From: Paracoccus cavernae
GTDB taxonomy: Bacteria > Pseudomonadota > Alphaproteobacteria > Rhodobacterales > Rhodobacteraceae
DNA: 64,000 nucleotides
Assembly (NCBI GenBank): GCA_030410095.1
Contig: JAUFRC010000001.1
Location: 508,501 to 572,500, forward strand
Direction: 5' to 3'
The first letter of the stretch is position 1, and every line of letters starts with the position of its first letter. This document shows, piece after piece, positions 18,946 through 29,688 of the stretch. A program made the position numbers and the translations under genes. The notes beneath the pieces are model-generated. The model did no database searches, was not told the origin of the DNA, and saw only the letters and a program-made list of their open reading frames with translations.

Positions 18946-19799
18946 TCGCGCCACAATTTCTCGACCCAGCTCACGGGGCGCAGATAGTGGCGGATGTGTT
19001 TGCCGAAGCTCTCGCGCCGGCGCCCGTCGAAAGCGGCGCGCAGATGGTCGAGCGGCGCACGATGCTCGTCGGCCTCGTCCCAGCGGCCAAGGATCGCATC
19101 GGGCGGATTGAGATTGCCGGGGAAGATGACGATCTTGGTGCCCTGCGGAATGCGCGCCTCGCGGAAATAGTTCAGCGGGAAGTTCGGAACGCAATGCATG
19201 CGGAAATGCGCGAGCCAGCCCTTGGGCCAGAACTTCACCCCGCCGGGCGCATTGCGGGTGACGAAACGCTGCTCGTATTTGAACTTGTCGGCGGCCGCCT
19301 GCGGATCGGCGCGGAAGATGTCCTGCAAGGGTTTCAGCTTGCCGACCCGCATCCGGTAGACCGAGGTCTGGCCCATCTTTTCCAGAGGCGTATTGGGGTT
19401 GAGTCCGAGGATCGTGTCGTCGGGATCGCCATAGCTGAAGAAATCGTCGAGATTGCCGGTGATGATGACATCGAGGTCAAGGAACAAAACCACCCTCGAC
19501 ATCGCCGAGATCGCCCCAAAGCCGCGATTTCGGCCATTTCCCTTGGTCCGTTCGGGCGCTTTATAGTCGAATTCGGGCAGGGGCCTGACGGCGATATCAG
19601 GATGAAGCCCTTCGTCGCTGTCGGTAAAGCAATACAGCCGGAAGGGCGGGGTGATGTTGCGCGCGATCATGCCGTGCAGGCGGTTCACGAATTCGGGGCC
19701 GAACTTCGCGCCCCATTTGATGCAGATGATCTGTTTGACGGTGCCGTTGCGCCCGTCATTGACCACGTTGCCCGTTGCGTCAGCCCTCGCGTCGCTCAT
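18942..19799 (-). CDS. Glycosyltransferase-like protein (GT-A fold)
   Basis: 285 residues from ATG 19799. IICIKWGAKFGPEFVNRLHGMIARNI opens a GT-A type Rossmann core, and VVLFLDLDVIITGNL contains the D-x-D metal site expected of nucleotide-sugar transferases of the GT8-like group. The end (WVEKLWRE) overlaps the next gene by ATGA. Probably transfers a sugar in surface polysaccharide or lipid synthesis; donor and acceptor are unknown. Confidence 0.65.
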   Translation of the reverse strand: MSDARADATGNVVNDGRNGTVKQIICIKWGAKFGPEFVNRLHGMIARNITPPFRLYCFTDSDEGLHPDIAVRPLPEFDYKAPERTKGNGRNRGFGAISAMSRVVLFLDLDVIITGNLDDFFSYGDPDDTILGLNPNTPLEKMGQTSVYRMRVGKLKPLQDIFRADPQAAADKFKYEQRFVTRNAPGGVKFWPKGWLAHFRMHCVPNFPLNYFREARIPQGTKIVIFPGNLNPPDAILGRWDEADEHRAPLDHLRAAFDGRRRESFGKHIRHYLRPVSWVEKLWRE

Positions 19800-19895
19800 T
19801 GCGCCCCCGTTCGTATAAGGTCTCGACTCTTTCACAGCCCCCGCCAAGACAAGGCGGGGAAGGGGCTGTCGGCAATCGCGGGCGGGAATGCGGAA

Positions 19896-19930
19896 CCCCG
19901 CCGATCCGACGGACCGGCGGGGCTTTCTTC
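19896..19930. terminator. Hairpin downstream of methylmalonyl-CoA mutase
   Basis: CCCCGCCG (19896-19903) and CGGCGGGG (19915-19922) form an 8-bp stem with an 11-base loop, followed on the plus strand by CTTTCTTC. It stands between the 3' end of the mutase gene and the glycosyltransferase start. On the minus strand the T-run is poor, so termination of the mutase is likely but not certain. Confidence 0.5.
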
Positions 19931-20034
19931 ATCATCCAAATACCCGAAGGCGGCAGCAAAACCGGCGTTTGGCCCGCCGGTCTAGTTAATGCGTGGCGGC
20001 AGGGCTTGCCCGCCAATCCCGCGCCCTTCGGGTG

Positions 20035-22177
20035 TCAGCCCTTTCGCGTCGCGCGGATCAGATCCAGAATATCGCGTGCGGCCGAAGGGATGTTGGTGCC
20101 GGGACCGAAGATCGCCTTCACCCCCGCCGCTTTGAGGAAATCGTAATCCTGCTGCGGAATCACTCCGCCGCAGATCACGAGGATCTCTTCGGCGCCCTGT
20201 TCCTTCAGCGCGGCGATCAGCTTGGGCGCGAGCGTCTTGTGTCCCGCCGCCTGCGAGGAAATCCCCACGACATGGACGTCGTTGTCGATCGCATCCTGCG
20301 CGGCTTCCTCGGGTGTCTGGAACAAAGGCCCGACATCGACGTCGAAGCCGATATCGGCAAAGGCGGTCGCGATGACCTTGGCGCCGCGGTCATGGCCGTC
20401 CTGACCCATTTTCACCACCAGCATGCGCGGGCGGCGGCCTCTTCTTCGGCGAAAGCCTCGACGTCCTTCTGGATCTGCGCGAAATCGGCATCGCCCTCAT
20501 AGGCTGCGCCATAGACACCGGCGAGGGTTTTGACCTCGGCGCGGTGACGCCCGAATTCGTTCTCCATTGCCATGCTGATCTCCCCGACCGAAGCCCTTGC
20601 GCGTGCGGCCTCGACGGCCGCCTCCAGCAGATTGCCACCCTCGCGGGCGCGGCGCGCGAGTTCGGCCAAGGCGGCCTGACAGGCGGCCTCGTCGCGGCTT
20701 GCACGCATCGTGTTCAGCCGCGCGATCTGGCTTTCGCGGACCTTGACGTTGTCGATATCGAGGATGTCGATCGCATCCTCTTTCGCCAGACGGTATTTGT
20801 TGACGCCGACGATCACCTCTTCGCCGCGGTCGATCATGGCCTGACGGCGGGCGGCGGTTTCCTCGATACGCAGCTTGGGCATGCCGCTGGCGACCGCTTT
20901 GGTCATCCCGCCCATCTCTTCGACTTCCTCGATCAAGGCCCAGGCCTTCTCGATCAGCTCGGCGGTCAGGCTTTCGACGTAATAGGAACCCGCCAGCGGA
21001 TCGACGACATGGGTGATGCCGGTTTCTTCCTGCAGGATCAGTTGGGTATTGCGGGCGATGCGCGCGCTGAAATCGGTCGGCAGCGCGATCGCCTCGTCCA
21101 GCGCGTTGGTATGGAGCGATTGCGTCCCGCCAAGCGCCGCCGCGAGCGCCTCGTAGGCGGTGCGCACGACGTTGTTGTAGGGGTCCTGCTCCTGCAGGCT
21201 CACGCCCGAGGTCTGGCAATGGGTACGCAGCATCAGCGAGCCGGGCTTTTGCGGATTGAACTCGGTCATGATGCGGTGCCACAGGAACCGCGCGGCGCGC
21301 AGTTTGGCGGCCTCCATGAACATGTTCATCCCGATCGCGAAGAAGAAGGACAGCCGTCCCGCGAAAGCATCGACATCCATGCCCGCATTCAGCGCGGCAC
21401 GGACATATTCGCGCCCGTCGGCCAGCGTATAGGCGAGCTCCTGCACGAGGTTCGCGCCTGCCTCCTGCATGTGATAGCCCGAGATCGAGATCGAGTTGAA
21501 TTTCGGCATCTCGTTCGAGGTGTATTCGATGATGTCGGCAATGATGCGCATCGAGGGTTCGGGCGGATAGATATAGGTGTTGCGCACCATGAATTCCTTG
21601 AGGATGTCGTTCTGGATCGTCCCCGACAAAACGGCGCGCGAATGGCCCTGTTCTTCGCCCGTGACGATGAAATTCGCCAGAATCGGGATCACCGCCCCGT
21701 TCATCGTCATGGAGACCGAGACCTTGTCCAGCGGGATCCCGTCGAAGAGCACCTTCATATCCTCGACCGAATCGATCGCGACGCCGGCCTTGCCGACATC
21801 GCCCTCGACGCGGGGATGGTCGCTGTCATAGCCGCGGTGCGTCGCGAGATCGAAGGCGACCGAAACGCCCTGCTGACCGGCGGCCAAGGCCTTGCGGTAG
21901 AAGGCGTTCGATCCTCGGCGGTCGAGAAACCCGCATATTGCCGGATCGTCCAGGGACGGCCCGCATACATCGTGGCGCGCGGCCCGCGCGTGAAGGGCGC
22001 GATACCGGGCAGGCCGTTCATATGGGCGAGGTCGCGGGTGTCCTCTTCTGTATAAAGAGGTTTCACCGTAATCCCTTCCAGCGTCTGCCAGTCGAGCGTA
22101 TCGGGATCCGCGCCTTTCAGCTCCTTGCTCGCCAGTTTGCGCCAGCCGTCCATCGAGGGTTTTGCCGTCTCGGTCAT
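20035..22177 (-). CDS. Methylmalonyl-CoA mutase, two frameshifts
   Basis: About 713 residues. Isomerises (2R)-methylmalonyl-CoA to succinyl-CoA with adenosylcobalamin, the end of propionyl-CoA assimilation. The N-terminal barrel shows [41 protein letters not shown] and [20 protein letters not shown]. The C-terminal B12 domain carries the base-off motif DGHDRG ([12 protein letters not shown]). Breaks lie near 21917 (GFSTAE then SNAFYRK; one A lost) and 20440 just before [12 protein letters not shown] 22177 is preceded by AAAGGA. It is divergent from a small secreted-protein gene. Confidence 0.95.
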
Positions 22178-22234
22178 GTTGCATCCTTTCCCATACCCGT
22201 TTCGCACCTATATGGTTGGGGAAACGAGGCCGTG

Positions 22235-22768
22235 ATGAAGTTCAGTCGATTGATTCTGTTGGCGGCAGTGCCGCTGGTTGCCGCAATGGGCGGGCAGCCC
22301 GATGCCGGAAGGGCCGGCAGCGGATATGTGCGCCCCGATCTGGGCGCGCAAAGCGCCACGGATGCGGGGATCGATCCCGTCGAGGCTCCGCTTGCCCAAG
22401 GCGCGCTCGAGGTGGTCGATGCCGCCGGCGTCGAGCCGGGGGCATATTTGTGGCAGGCGCGTCCGGTCGTCGTCTTTGCCGACAGCGCCGATGATCCGGC
22501 CTTCCGCACGCAGATGCGCATGATCGAGGCGGAGCCTGCCGGCTTGGTCGCGCGCGATGTCGTGGTGATCACCGATACCGATCCCGCCGCCAATTCGAGC
22601 TGGCGGCGCAGCCTGCGCCCCGAGGGGTTCTCGCTGGTCGTGCTCGACAAGGACGGGCAGGTCAAACAGCGCAAACCCGCGCCGTGGTCCGTGCGCGAGA
22701 TTTCCCGCGCGATCGACAAAACGCCGCTGCGCCGGCAGGAAATCGGCCGCGCAAGGGTTCTGCCGTAA
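22235..22768 (+). CDS. DUF4174 exported protein
   Basis: 177 residues. The N-terminal signal [20 protein letters not shown] is followed by a mature domain with the DUF4174 pattern: [39 protein letters not shown] and a closing [11 protein letters not shown]. These are thioredoxin-fold-like periplasmic proteins of unknown function. Start ATG 22235 is taken because it opens the signal peptide. Confidence 0.75.
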   Translation: MKFSRLILLAAVPLVAAMGGQPDAGRAGSGYVRPDLGAQSATDAGIDPVEAPLAQGALEVVDAAGVEPGAYLWQARPVVVFADSADDPAFRTQMRMIEAEPAGLVARDVVVITDTDPAANSSWRRSLRPEGFSLVVLDKDGQVKQRKPAPWSVREISRAIDKTPLRRQEIGRARVLP

Positions 22769-22945
22769 GATCCTGCCGCGCGTCGCGCTCCGGACGCATT
22801 TTCGCGGTTTGTACGGGCACAAGTTTCGTTGCGGTTAAGGCTCTTTGCGCGCAACATATTGCGCGAAGGGCCAAGGACCACTACCTTGATGGCGAAGGGT
22901 GCTTCCAATCCGCCCCGCTTCAAGTCGCCCTGCAAGGAGTTGACG

Positions 22946-23167
22946 ATGCCCAAGTCGATGATCTCGCTCAAAGCCAAGGCTCCGGCCGGAACGCGTCCTG
23001 CGGATGCGCCTGCCGACAACCGCCAGCCGCGTGCGGCCGGCAAGCCTGCAAGCGCGACGGAACGGCTGGTCGAAAGGCTCGCCTCGGCGCGCACCGCCAA
23101 TGAAATCACCAATGTCATCGGATTGAAGCCCATCAGAGGTCGCTCCGGTCCGAAGATCGCCTATTAA
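22946..23167 (+). CDS. Small conserved hypothetical protein
   Basis: 73 residues from ATG 22946, with AAGGAG 7 bases upstream. The N-terminus is basic and Ala/Pro-rich. The C-terminal half (ATERLVERLASARTANEITNVIGLKPIRGRSG) is helical. No family was recognised. Its 3' end overlaps the 3' end of the convergent gene by 35 bases. Confidence 0.5.
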   Translation: MPKSMISLKAKAPAGTRPADAPADNRQPRAAGKPASATERLVERLASARTANEITNVIGLKPIRGRSGPKIAY

Positions 23168-23837
23168 GGCGGTCGCGCATCTCGTTCAGCTCGACGGGCA
23201 GGGCGGATGCGATTCGTGCGGCTTCGCGCTGCTCGGCCCCATCCAGCAAAGCATCGATCGCCACCGAACCGCCGTTCAGTTGCGCGCTCAGCAGCGTCAT
23301 GGCATAGCGCCCTGATTCGAGGGCCTCTTCGGTCAGCGACAGGTAATCGGCCAGCATATCCGCCGCCCGATCCGCATCGCTTTGCGCCTGTTCGCGGATA
23401 TCGGCGGCAAAAGCGCCCATCACTGCCAGAAGCCGGTAATAGATCACCACCGGATCGATCACCCGCGCCGGCAGGACGTGGATATCGGCAATGACGGCGC
23501 GGAAAATGCGGTCGTTGGCCTCGGTCGGGATGGTCGGAATAAAGCCGCCGCGCCGCACGCGCTCGACCAGAGCAAAGCTTTCCTCGAAGGTCAGCTGCTG
23601 GTGTTCGAGCGCGACGACATGGGCGCGGATCTCGGCCAGAATGGCGCGCTGCAGATCCTCGACCCGCTCGGCGCGCAATTGCGCCGCCATCCGGCGGTTC
23701 TGGCGTCCGTTATAGATCCAGCCGACGACCGCGACCGAAGCCGCGACCAAAGCGCCCTGAACGGCAGGATTGAGCCAATCGTCGACGGGCGAGGGCATCA
23801 GACCGCCCCCGTCCGCAAGAAGCAAACCCGCAACCAC
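23133..23837 (-). CDS. Membrane-anchored hypothetical protein
   Basis: Up to 234 residues. One N-terminal hydrophobic segment (VQGALVAASVAVVGWIY, about 27-43) is followed by a basic stop-transfer (NGRQNRRM) and a long helical cytoplasmic part. An in-frame ATG at 23798 (MPSPVDDWL) is a likely start. Function unknown. Confidence 0.6.
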   Translation of the reverse strand: MVAGLLLADGGGLMPSPVDDWLNPAVQGALVAASVAVVGWIYNGRQNRRMAAQLRAERVEDLQRAILAEIRAHVVALEHQQLTFEESFALVERVRRGGFIPTIPTEANDRIFRAVIADIHVLPARVIDPVVIYYRLLAVMGAFAADIREQAQSDADRAADMLADYLSLTEEALESGRYAMTLLSAQLNGGSVAIDALLDGAEQREAARIASALPVELNEMRDRLNRRSSDRSDL

Positions 23838-23909
23838 GGATCCCGCCGCGCATCCGCAAGGGGCACGCTCGGGATCACGCGGGCAGCGGGTCCGGGCACC
23901 ATCAGGGCC

Positions 23910-25955
23910 TCACTCGAACTCGAGGATGATGTCGTCGACCTTGAGGCTTTCGCCCGGCTTGGTGTTGACGATCTTGACCACCGACTTGCGTTCGGCGCGC
24001 AGGATGTTTTCCATCTTCATCGCTTCGATCGTGGCCAAAGCCTGACCTTCCTGCACCTCGTCTCCGGCCTCGACGTTGATCTTCACCACCAGACCCGGCA
24101 TCGGGCAGAGCAGGAACTTCGAGGTGTCGGGCGGCATTTTCTCGGGCATCAGGCGGGCCAGTTCGGCCGCGCGCGGGCGCTGGACGCGGGTGACCAGATC
24201 CGCGCCGCGCAGACGCAGGCGGAAACCCGAGGTCGCGCGGTCGACCTTCATCACCAAAGGCTCGCCATCGACCATGATATGGGCGAGCGACTGGCCGGGC
24301 AGCCATTCGCTTTCGACCCGCAGGCTGCGCCCGCCGATCTGGACCGTCGAGCCTGCCTTGTCGGCGGTGATGCGCACCGGAATTTCCTTGCCGGCCAGCG
24401 AGACGACCCAATGTTCGCCGACATGGCGCTCGTGGTTGTCCAAACGCCCCGAGATGCGGGTGCGGCGGATTTCGGCCACGCGGAACATTGCGGCGGCAGC
24501 GGCGGCCACGCGTTCAAGCTCGGTTTGCGGCAATGTCGCGCCAAGGAAGCCCTCGGGATATTCCTCGGCGATGAAGGCCGTCGAAATGTCCCCGAAACAG
24601 ATCGGGGTGATCCATCACCGCCGAAAGGAAGGGCAGGTTGTGGCCGATGCCTTCGACCTCGAACTCGTCCAGAGCATGGCGCATCGCGTCGACGGCCTCG
24701 AGACGGGTCGGCGCCCAGGTGCAGAGTTTGGCGATCATCGGATCGTAGAACATCGAGATCTCGCCGCCCTCGTAGACGCCGGTATCATTGCGCACCGCCG
24801 TCGCGCTGTCGCGGCTTTCGCTGTTGTTGACCCAGTTTCCGGCGGTCTTCAGCGGACCGGCCGCGACTTCTGCCGGCGGCTGGTAGCGCGTCAGGCGGCC
24901 GATCGAGGGCAGGAAGTTGCGATAGGGGTCTTCGGCGTATAGGCGGCTTTCGATGGCCCAGCCGTTGATCTTGAGATCGGACTGCGCGAAGGGCAGCTTT
25001 TCGTTATAGGCCACGCAGATCATCTGTTCGACCAGATCGACGCCGGTGATCAGCTCGGTGACGGGATGTTCGACCTGCAGGCGGGTGTTCATCTCGAGGA
25101 AATAGAAGTTCTTCGATCCGTCGACGATGAATTCGACCGTCCCCGCCGAGGCATAGCCCACCGCTTTCGCCAGCGCGACGGACTGTTCGCCCATGGCTTT
25201 GCGTGTGGCCTCGTCGAGGAAGGGCGAGGGTGCCTCTTCGATGACCTTCTGGTTGCGGCGCTGGATCGAGCATTCGCGCTCGTGCAGATAGACGCAATTG
25301 CCGTGTTTGTCCGCCAGTACCTGAATTTCGATGTGACGCGGCTGGGTCACGAATTTCTCGATGAAGATGCGGTCGTCGCCAAAGCTGTTGGCGGCCTCGT
25401 TGCGCGACGATCGAAGCCTTCACGGGCCTCCTGATCGTTCCAGGCGATGCGCATCCCCTTGCCGCCACCGCCGGCGGAGGCCTTGATCATCACCGGATAG
25501 CCGACCTCGTTCGCGATTTTCACCGCCTCTTCGGCATCCGCGATCAGGCCCATATAGCCCGGAACGGTGGAAACACCGGCTTCCTGCGCGATTTTCTTGG
25601 AGGTGATCTTGTCGCCCATCGCCTCGATCGCACCCGACGGCGGCCCGATGAAGGCCACGCCCTCGGCCTCGAGCGCCTCGGCGAACTTCTTGTTCTCGGA
25701 GAGGAAGCCGTAGCCCGGATGGACGGCTTCGGCGCCGGTCTGGCGGATCGCCTCCATGATCTTGTCGATCACGATATAGGATTGGTTGGCGGGCGAGGGG
25801 CCGATATGGACGGCCTCGTCGGCCATGCGCACATGAAGCGCGTTGCGGTCCGCGTCGGAATAGACGGCCACGGTCGCAATCCCCATCTTGCGGGCGGTCT
25901 TGATGACGCGGCAGGCGATCTCGCCACGGTTGGCGATCAGGATTTTCTTAAACAT
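23910..25955 (-). CDS. pccA: Propionyl-CoA carboxylase biotin-containing subunit, two frameshifts
   Basis: About 680 residues. ATG-dependent start [17 protein letters not shown] at 25955. The biotin carboxylase domain has the glycine-rich ATP loop [15 protein letters not shown] and [19 protein letters not shown] linker follows, and the C-terminal carrier domain has the biotinylated lysine in EAMKMENIL. It carboxylates biotin, which PccB uses to make methylmalonyl-CoA. Breaks lie near 25410 (EGF then [10 protein letters not shown]) and 24580. It is the last gene of the minus-strand pccB-to-pccA cluster. Confidence 0.95.
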
Positions 25956-26001
25956 GAGCGACTCGTGGATTGGGCCGGAAATCCGGCGTTGAAATAGAAA
26001 A

Positions 26002-26030
26002 CGCCGCCCCCGCAAAATGCGGGAGCGGCG
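26002..26030 (-). terminator. Terminator after small lipoprotein gene
   Basis: Stem CGCCGC..CCGCA / TGCGG..GCGGCG (26003-26030) with a short AAA loop. On the minus strand it is followed by TTTTCTATTTC. It would stop transcripts from the 26057-26287 gene, so pccA needs its own promoter or read-through. Confidence 0.75.
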
Positions 26031-26056
26031 CGAAATCTTGCGCTGATTGGCGGGTA

Positions 26057-26287
26057 TCAGTAGCCCGAGCAAACGCCTGCGTCGTTGCAAAGCGCGCCAA
26101 GAGCCGCACCTGCGAGTGCGCCTTTGGTTGCGTCGCCGTCAAAAGCTTTTGCGGCAACTGCGCCACCGGCAGCGCCGATTGCTGCGTTGCGGACGTTCGG
26201 GTTGACCGGCTGGCCCGGCTGGCAAGCAGCGAGGGTCGAAGCCACGACAACAAGTGCCGAAAGACGGAAGAAGGTGCGGGTCTGCAT
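26057..26287 (-). CDS. Small glycine-zipper lipoprotein
   Basis: 76 residues. A signal peptide ends in the lipobox STLAAC (Cys at residue 22), then [16 protein letters not shown] and [12 protein letters not shown], a Gly/Ala zipper as in small outer-membrane 17 kDa-like or YMGG proteins. Two further cysteines (CNDAGVC) are near the end. Probably anchored to the outer or inner membrane; role unknown. Confidence 0.75.
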   Translation of the reverse strand: MQTRTFFRLSALVVVASTLAACQPGQPVNPNVRNAAIGAAGGAVAAKAFDGDATKGALAGAALGALCNDAGVCSGY

Positions 26288-26441
26288 GTTAGACTGCCTC
26301 TGGTTGTTAGTCCCGACGGTTGCTTTTCGTCACAGCCGAGCAGGACGGGATGATGTCTTACTTCCCATCCATTCGCATAAGTTTGCGTGCGAGCCAACTG
26401 AAATGCCCGTGAAAACCTCGCGCTCGGCAAAGACATGCGCA

Positions 26442-26867
26442 TCAGCGGTCCTCGTCCTCGTCGTCGAAATCCTCGTCGTCCCAATCGTCGCCGAAAGCCT
26501 CGTCCCAATCGAAATCGGGCGGCTCGGCGGCAAAAAGCTCGGGGAAGTTCGCTTCGGCCTTTTTCATGTCGACGCGCAGCATCTGGTCGTAGCTGGTCGG
26601 ATCAAGCTTGCCGACCGCCACGACTTCGCGGCCCAAAAGCCACGAGATCCGGCCGCCATCAAGGTTGCCGCGTTCGAACGGTTCGTCGCCGAAATGGTTG
26701 ATCAAAGCCGCGAGGAAACCCGCATCGGCCTTTTTGTCGGCGGGCGAGCGGTCGCGGAAACGTTCACGCGCGATCAGCTTGGTCGCGCCTTTCTTGTTGG
26801 CACGGCGGATGGTGAACTGGTAGTCGGTGGAGGGAAGGCGTCCCGGAAAACCGCGATGTTTCAGCAT
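26442..26867 (-). CDS. Conserved hypothetical protein with highly acidic tail
   Basis: 141 residues. The basic, beta-rich N-terminal half (YQFTIRRANKKGATKLIARERFRDRS) contrasts with a tail in which most of the last 25 residues are Asp/Glu with aromatic residues (DWDEAF, DDWDDEDF). It lies between pccA and pccB on the same strand. Such a charge split is seen in nucleic-acid mimics or chaperone-like proteins, but nothing specific can be claimed. Confidence 0.6.
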   Translation of the reverse strand: MLKHRGFPGRLPSTDYQFTIRRANKKGATKLIARERFRDRSPADKKADAGFLAALINHFGDEPFERGNLDGGRISWLLGREVVAVGKLDPTSYDQMLRVDMKKAEANFPELFAAEPPDFDWDEAFGDDWDDEDFDDEDEDR

Positions 26868-26981
26868 GCTGCGCCCTCCTTGCGGAATGCGGGCTGGCCG
26901 GAAACGATCAGGGCCGAAGGGACAAAGGCCTGTGTGAGGCCGGACAAGCGCGGGCAGAGACCCCGCCCGCGCGGGCCAAGA

Positions 26982-27119
26982 TTAGTTGGCGCCGAATTTG
27001 CCCTGGTAGACCGGCTCGGCAGTGACCGGAGCGGTCGGAACGATGACTTCTTCGGTTTTGGGAGCGCAAGCTGCTGCGAAACCGACGAGTGCGAGGGCGA
27101 GAACGAGTTTCTTCGACAT
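26982..27119 (-). CDS. Very small lipoprotein
   Basis: 45 residues from ATG 27119. Signal MSKKLVLALALVGFAAAC ends in a lipobox with Cys at residue 18, then a short Thr/Val/Pro-rich mature part. A GAGCTTTTACC-type spacer lies upstream. Comparable in size and position to small lipoproteins seen near pcc genes in Rhodobacterales, from memory of gene order rather than a search. Confidence 0.6.
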   Translation of the reverse strand: MSKKLVLALALVGFAAACAPKTEEVIVPTAPVTAEPVYQGKFGAN

Positions 27120-27303
27120 AGGTAAAAGCTCCTGATGGACGGGGTTCTTTGACCCCGGCTGCTCGATATAGTGTCGGCCGCAACATGCGACCAACGCATC
27201 ATATTAACTTCCGTCCGGGCGCGCAGACAGAGACCGGCTGTACCGGTCGCCATTCGCCCGGAGCGCTGTGGCAGGGCTGCATCAGTCATCTTGATAGGCC
27301 GCA

Positions 27304-28001
27304 TCACCAGGGTCTCCATTCGCAACTGTCCCGATCCTTGGGCAAGGAAAAGGACTCAAAAATCTGAAGGACATTCGGGTCATAGGATCCGAACTCAGAT
27401 TCCCGATCAGCGAGGCTGACGACAATCTGTGCTGGCCGCTTGGCCGATTTCAGAGCTTCGGGCAATGCGATATTGTCGCAGATCCAGACGATATCGTCGT
27501 GAATGGGGTCTTTGAGAAGGACATCGGGGACCGCCGGCAGGGTGGTGCCGTCGTCGATATCGCTGATGGCATGGTCGATGACCTGATCGGCGGCCTCTTC
27601 GGCGCCGGGGATCGAAAAGACCGGCTGGAAATCAAGATCCTCGGGAGAGATCAGCCCGTCGTCGATGTAATCCTCGCCGCTATCCTCGCCGCCTTCCATC
27701 GATTGCGTGTCGATATCGAGCGGCTCGTCGCCGCCGAAATCGGTGCCCGTGCCGAATGACGACGGCACGCGATCGGCCAGATCGGGCATGACGAAGCGGT
27801 AGCGAAGGGTCAAACCGTAATCTCCAAAGTTATCTTCAAGGGTTTCCTGAAGGTAGACTTTCGCGCCCGACGGCAGATCGATGCTGGCCGATGCGGGCTG
27901 TGAGGCGGGCGGGGCGGGGTCTCTGCCGCGGATGTCGAAACCAGACCCACCAGAAAAAGCAGGGCGAATTTCGACGTAACTGCGGCAGAGGACCGGATCA
28001 C
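27304..28001 (-). CDS. Exported DUF6497-like protein, one frameshift
   Basis: About 232 residues. GTG 28001 overlaps the pccB stop (GTGA), so it is coupled to pccB. The signal peptide ([17 protein letters not shown]) is followed by a domain with [31 protein letters not shown], a long acidic middle ([11 protein letters not shown]), and a conserved end with a Cys ([14 protein letters not shown]). A frame change is needed in the G/C-rich stretch near 27907-27920. The family name is given with moderate confidence; the role is unknown. Confidence 0.6.
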
Positions 28002-29528
28002 AGCGGGATGTTGTCGTGCTTCTTCCAGGGTTCTTCAGCTGTTTGCCGCGCAGGCTGGCAAAGGCGCGCGCAACACGGCGGCGGGTCGAACGGGGCTGGA
28101 TCACCTCGTCGATAAAGCCCTTTTCCGCGGCGACGAAAGGATTGGCGAAGCGGTCTTCGTAATCCTTGGTGCGTACCGCGATCTTGTCGGGCTCGCCCAG
28201 CTCGGAGCGGTACAGGATCTCGACCGCGCCTTTCGCCCCCATCACCGCGATTTCGGCAGTGGGCCAGGCGTAGTTGAAATCGCCGCGCAGATGTTTGGAC
28301 GCCATGACGTCGTAAGCGCCGCCATAGGCCTTGCGGGTGATGACGGTAACTTTCGGAACAGTCGCCTCGCCGTAAGCGAACAGCAGTTTCGCGCCGTGTT
28401 TGATGACGCCGCCATATTCCTGCGTGGTGCCCGGCAGGAAGCCCGGCACGTCGACCAGCGTCAGGATCGGGATCTCGAACGCATCGCAGAACCGCACGAA
28501 ACGTGCCGCCTTGCGCGAGCTGTCGATGTCGAGACAGCCCGCCAGAACCGTCGGCTGGTTGGCGACGACGCCCACGGTCTGGCCTTCGATCCGCACGAAA
28601 CCCGTGATGATATTGGCCGCGAAATCCTTTGGATTTCGTAGAAGTCGCCCTCGTCGGCGATCTTCAGGATCAGCTCCTTCATGTCGTAGGGCTGGTTCGG
28701 GTTGTCGGGGATCAGCGTGTCGAGGCTGGCCTCGATGCGGTGGGGGTCGTCGAAGAAGGGGCGCGTCGGCGCTTTCTCGCGATTGTTGAGCGGCAGGAAG
28801 TCGAACAGGCGGCGGATTTCCGACAGCGCCTCGACGTCGTTCTCGAAAGCTCCGTCCGCGACCGAGGATTTCTTGGTATGGGTCGAGGCCCCGCCAAGCT
28901 GCTCTGCGGTGACGATTTCATTCGTCACGGTTTTGACGACATCGGGGCCGGTGACGAACATGTAGCTCGTGTCTTTGACCATGAAGATGAAGTCGGTCAT
29001 CGCGGGCGAATAGACCGCACCACCCGCGCAAGGGCCCATGATCACCGAAATCTGCGGCACCACGCCCGAGGCCATGATATTGCGCTGGAAGACATCGGCA
29101 TAGCCCGCGAGCGAGGCAACGCCCTCCTGGATGCGCGCGCCGCCCGAATCGTTGAGCCCGATCACCGGCGCGCCGTTCTGCATCGCCATATCCATGATTT
29201 TGCAGATTTTCTGCGCATGGGTTTCCGACAGGGAGCCGCCGAAGACGGTGAAATCCTGGCTATAGACATAGACCATGCGGCCGTTGATCGTCCCCCATCC
29301 GGTGACGACGCCGTCGCCATAGGGACGGTCGGCCTCCATGCCGAAATCGGTCGAACGGTGACGCACGAACATGTCGAACTCTTCAAAGCTGCCCTCGTCG
29401 AGCAGCAGCTCGAGCCGCTCGCGGGCGGTCAGTTTGCCGCGGGCATGCTGTGCATCGATCCGGCGCTGGCCACCGCCCAGACGCGCCTCGCGGCGGCGCT
29501 GCTCCAACTCGTCCAGAATGTCCTTCAT
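27998..29528 (-). CDS. pccB: Propionyl-CoA carboxylase carboxyltransferase subunit, two frameshifts
   Basis: 510 residues as expected. Transfers carboxyl from biotin to propionyl-CoA. N-terminal crotonase-like half: [36 protein letters not shown] and [13 protein letters not shown]-terminal half: [24 protein letters not shown] and [11 protein letters not shown]. Breaks lie near 28632 (DEGDFYEIQ then the C-terminal half) and 28030, after which it ends [11 protein letters not shown] at stop 27998. The upstream region holds TTTGCAAA-type boxes. Confidence 0.96.
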
Positions 29529-29599
29529 GGGGTGGTCCTCCGTTCGTTCTCAACTTGTTTAACGTGCAAATGCCTGCGTCGGAAGCATAAAGCAGAAAA

Positions 29600-29640
29600 T
29601 TTGCAAACACTGTCTGGCGTGGCGATTGCAAAGCTGCAAA
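29600..29640. promoter_or_regulatory. TTTGCAAA-type boxes upstream of pccB (candidate PccR/ScfR sites)
   Basis: TTTGCAAA at 29600-29607, ATTGCAAA at 29625-29632 and GCTGCAAA at 29633-29640, with a further TGCAAA at 29565-29571 nearer the gene. In Rhodobacter sphaeroides the short-chain acyl-CoA regulator PccR controls pccB through TTTGCAAA motifs. The regulator gene itself is not in this window. Confidence 0.65.
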
Positions 29641-29688
29641 CAAGTTAAACCCCTTGACCTCGCCAAGGCACGGGTTCATGCCGAGGCC

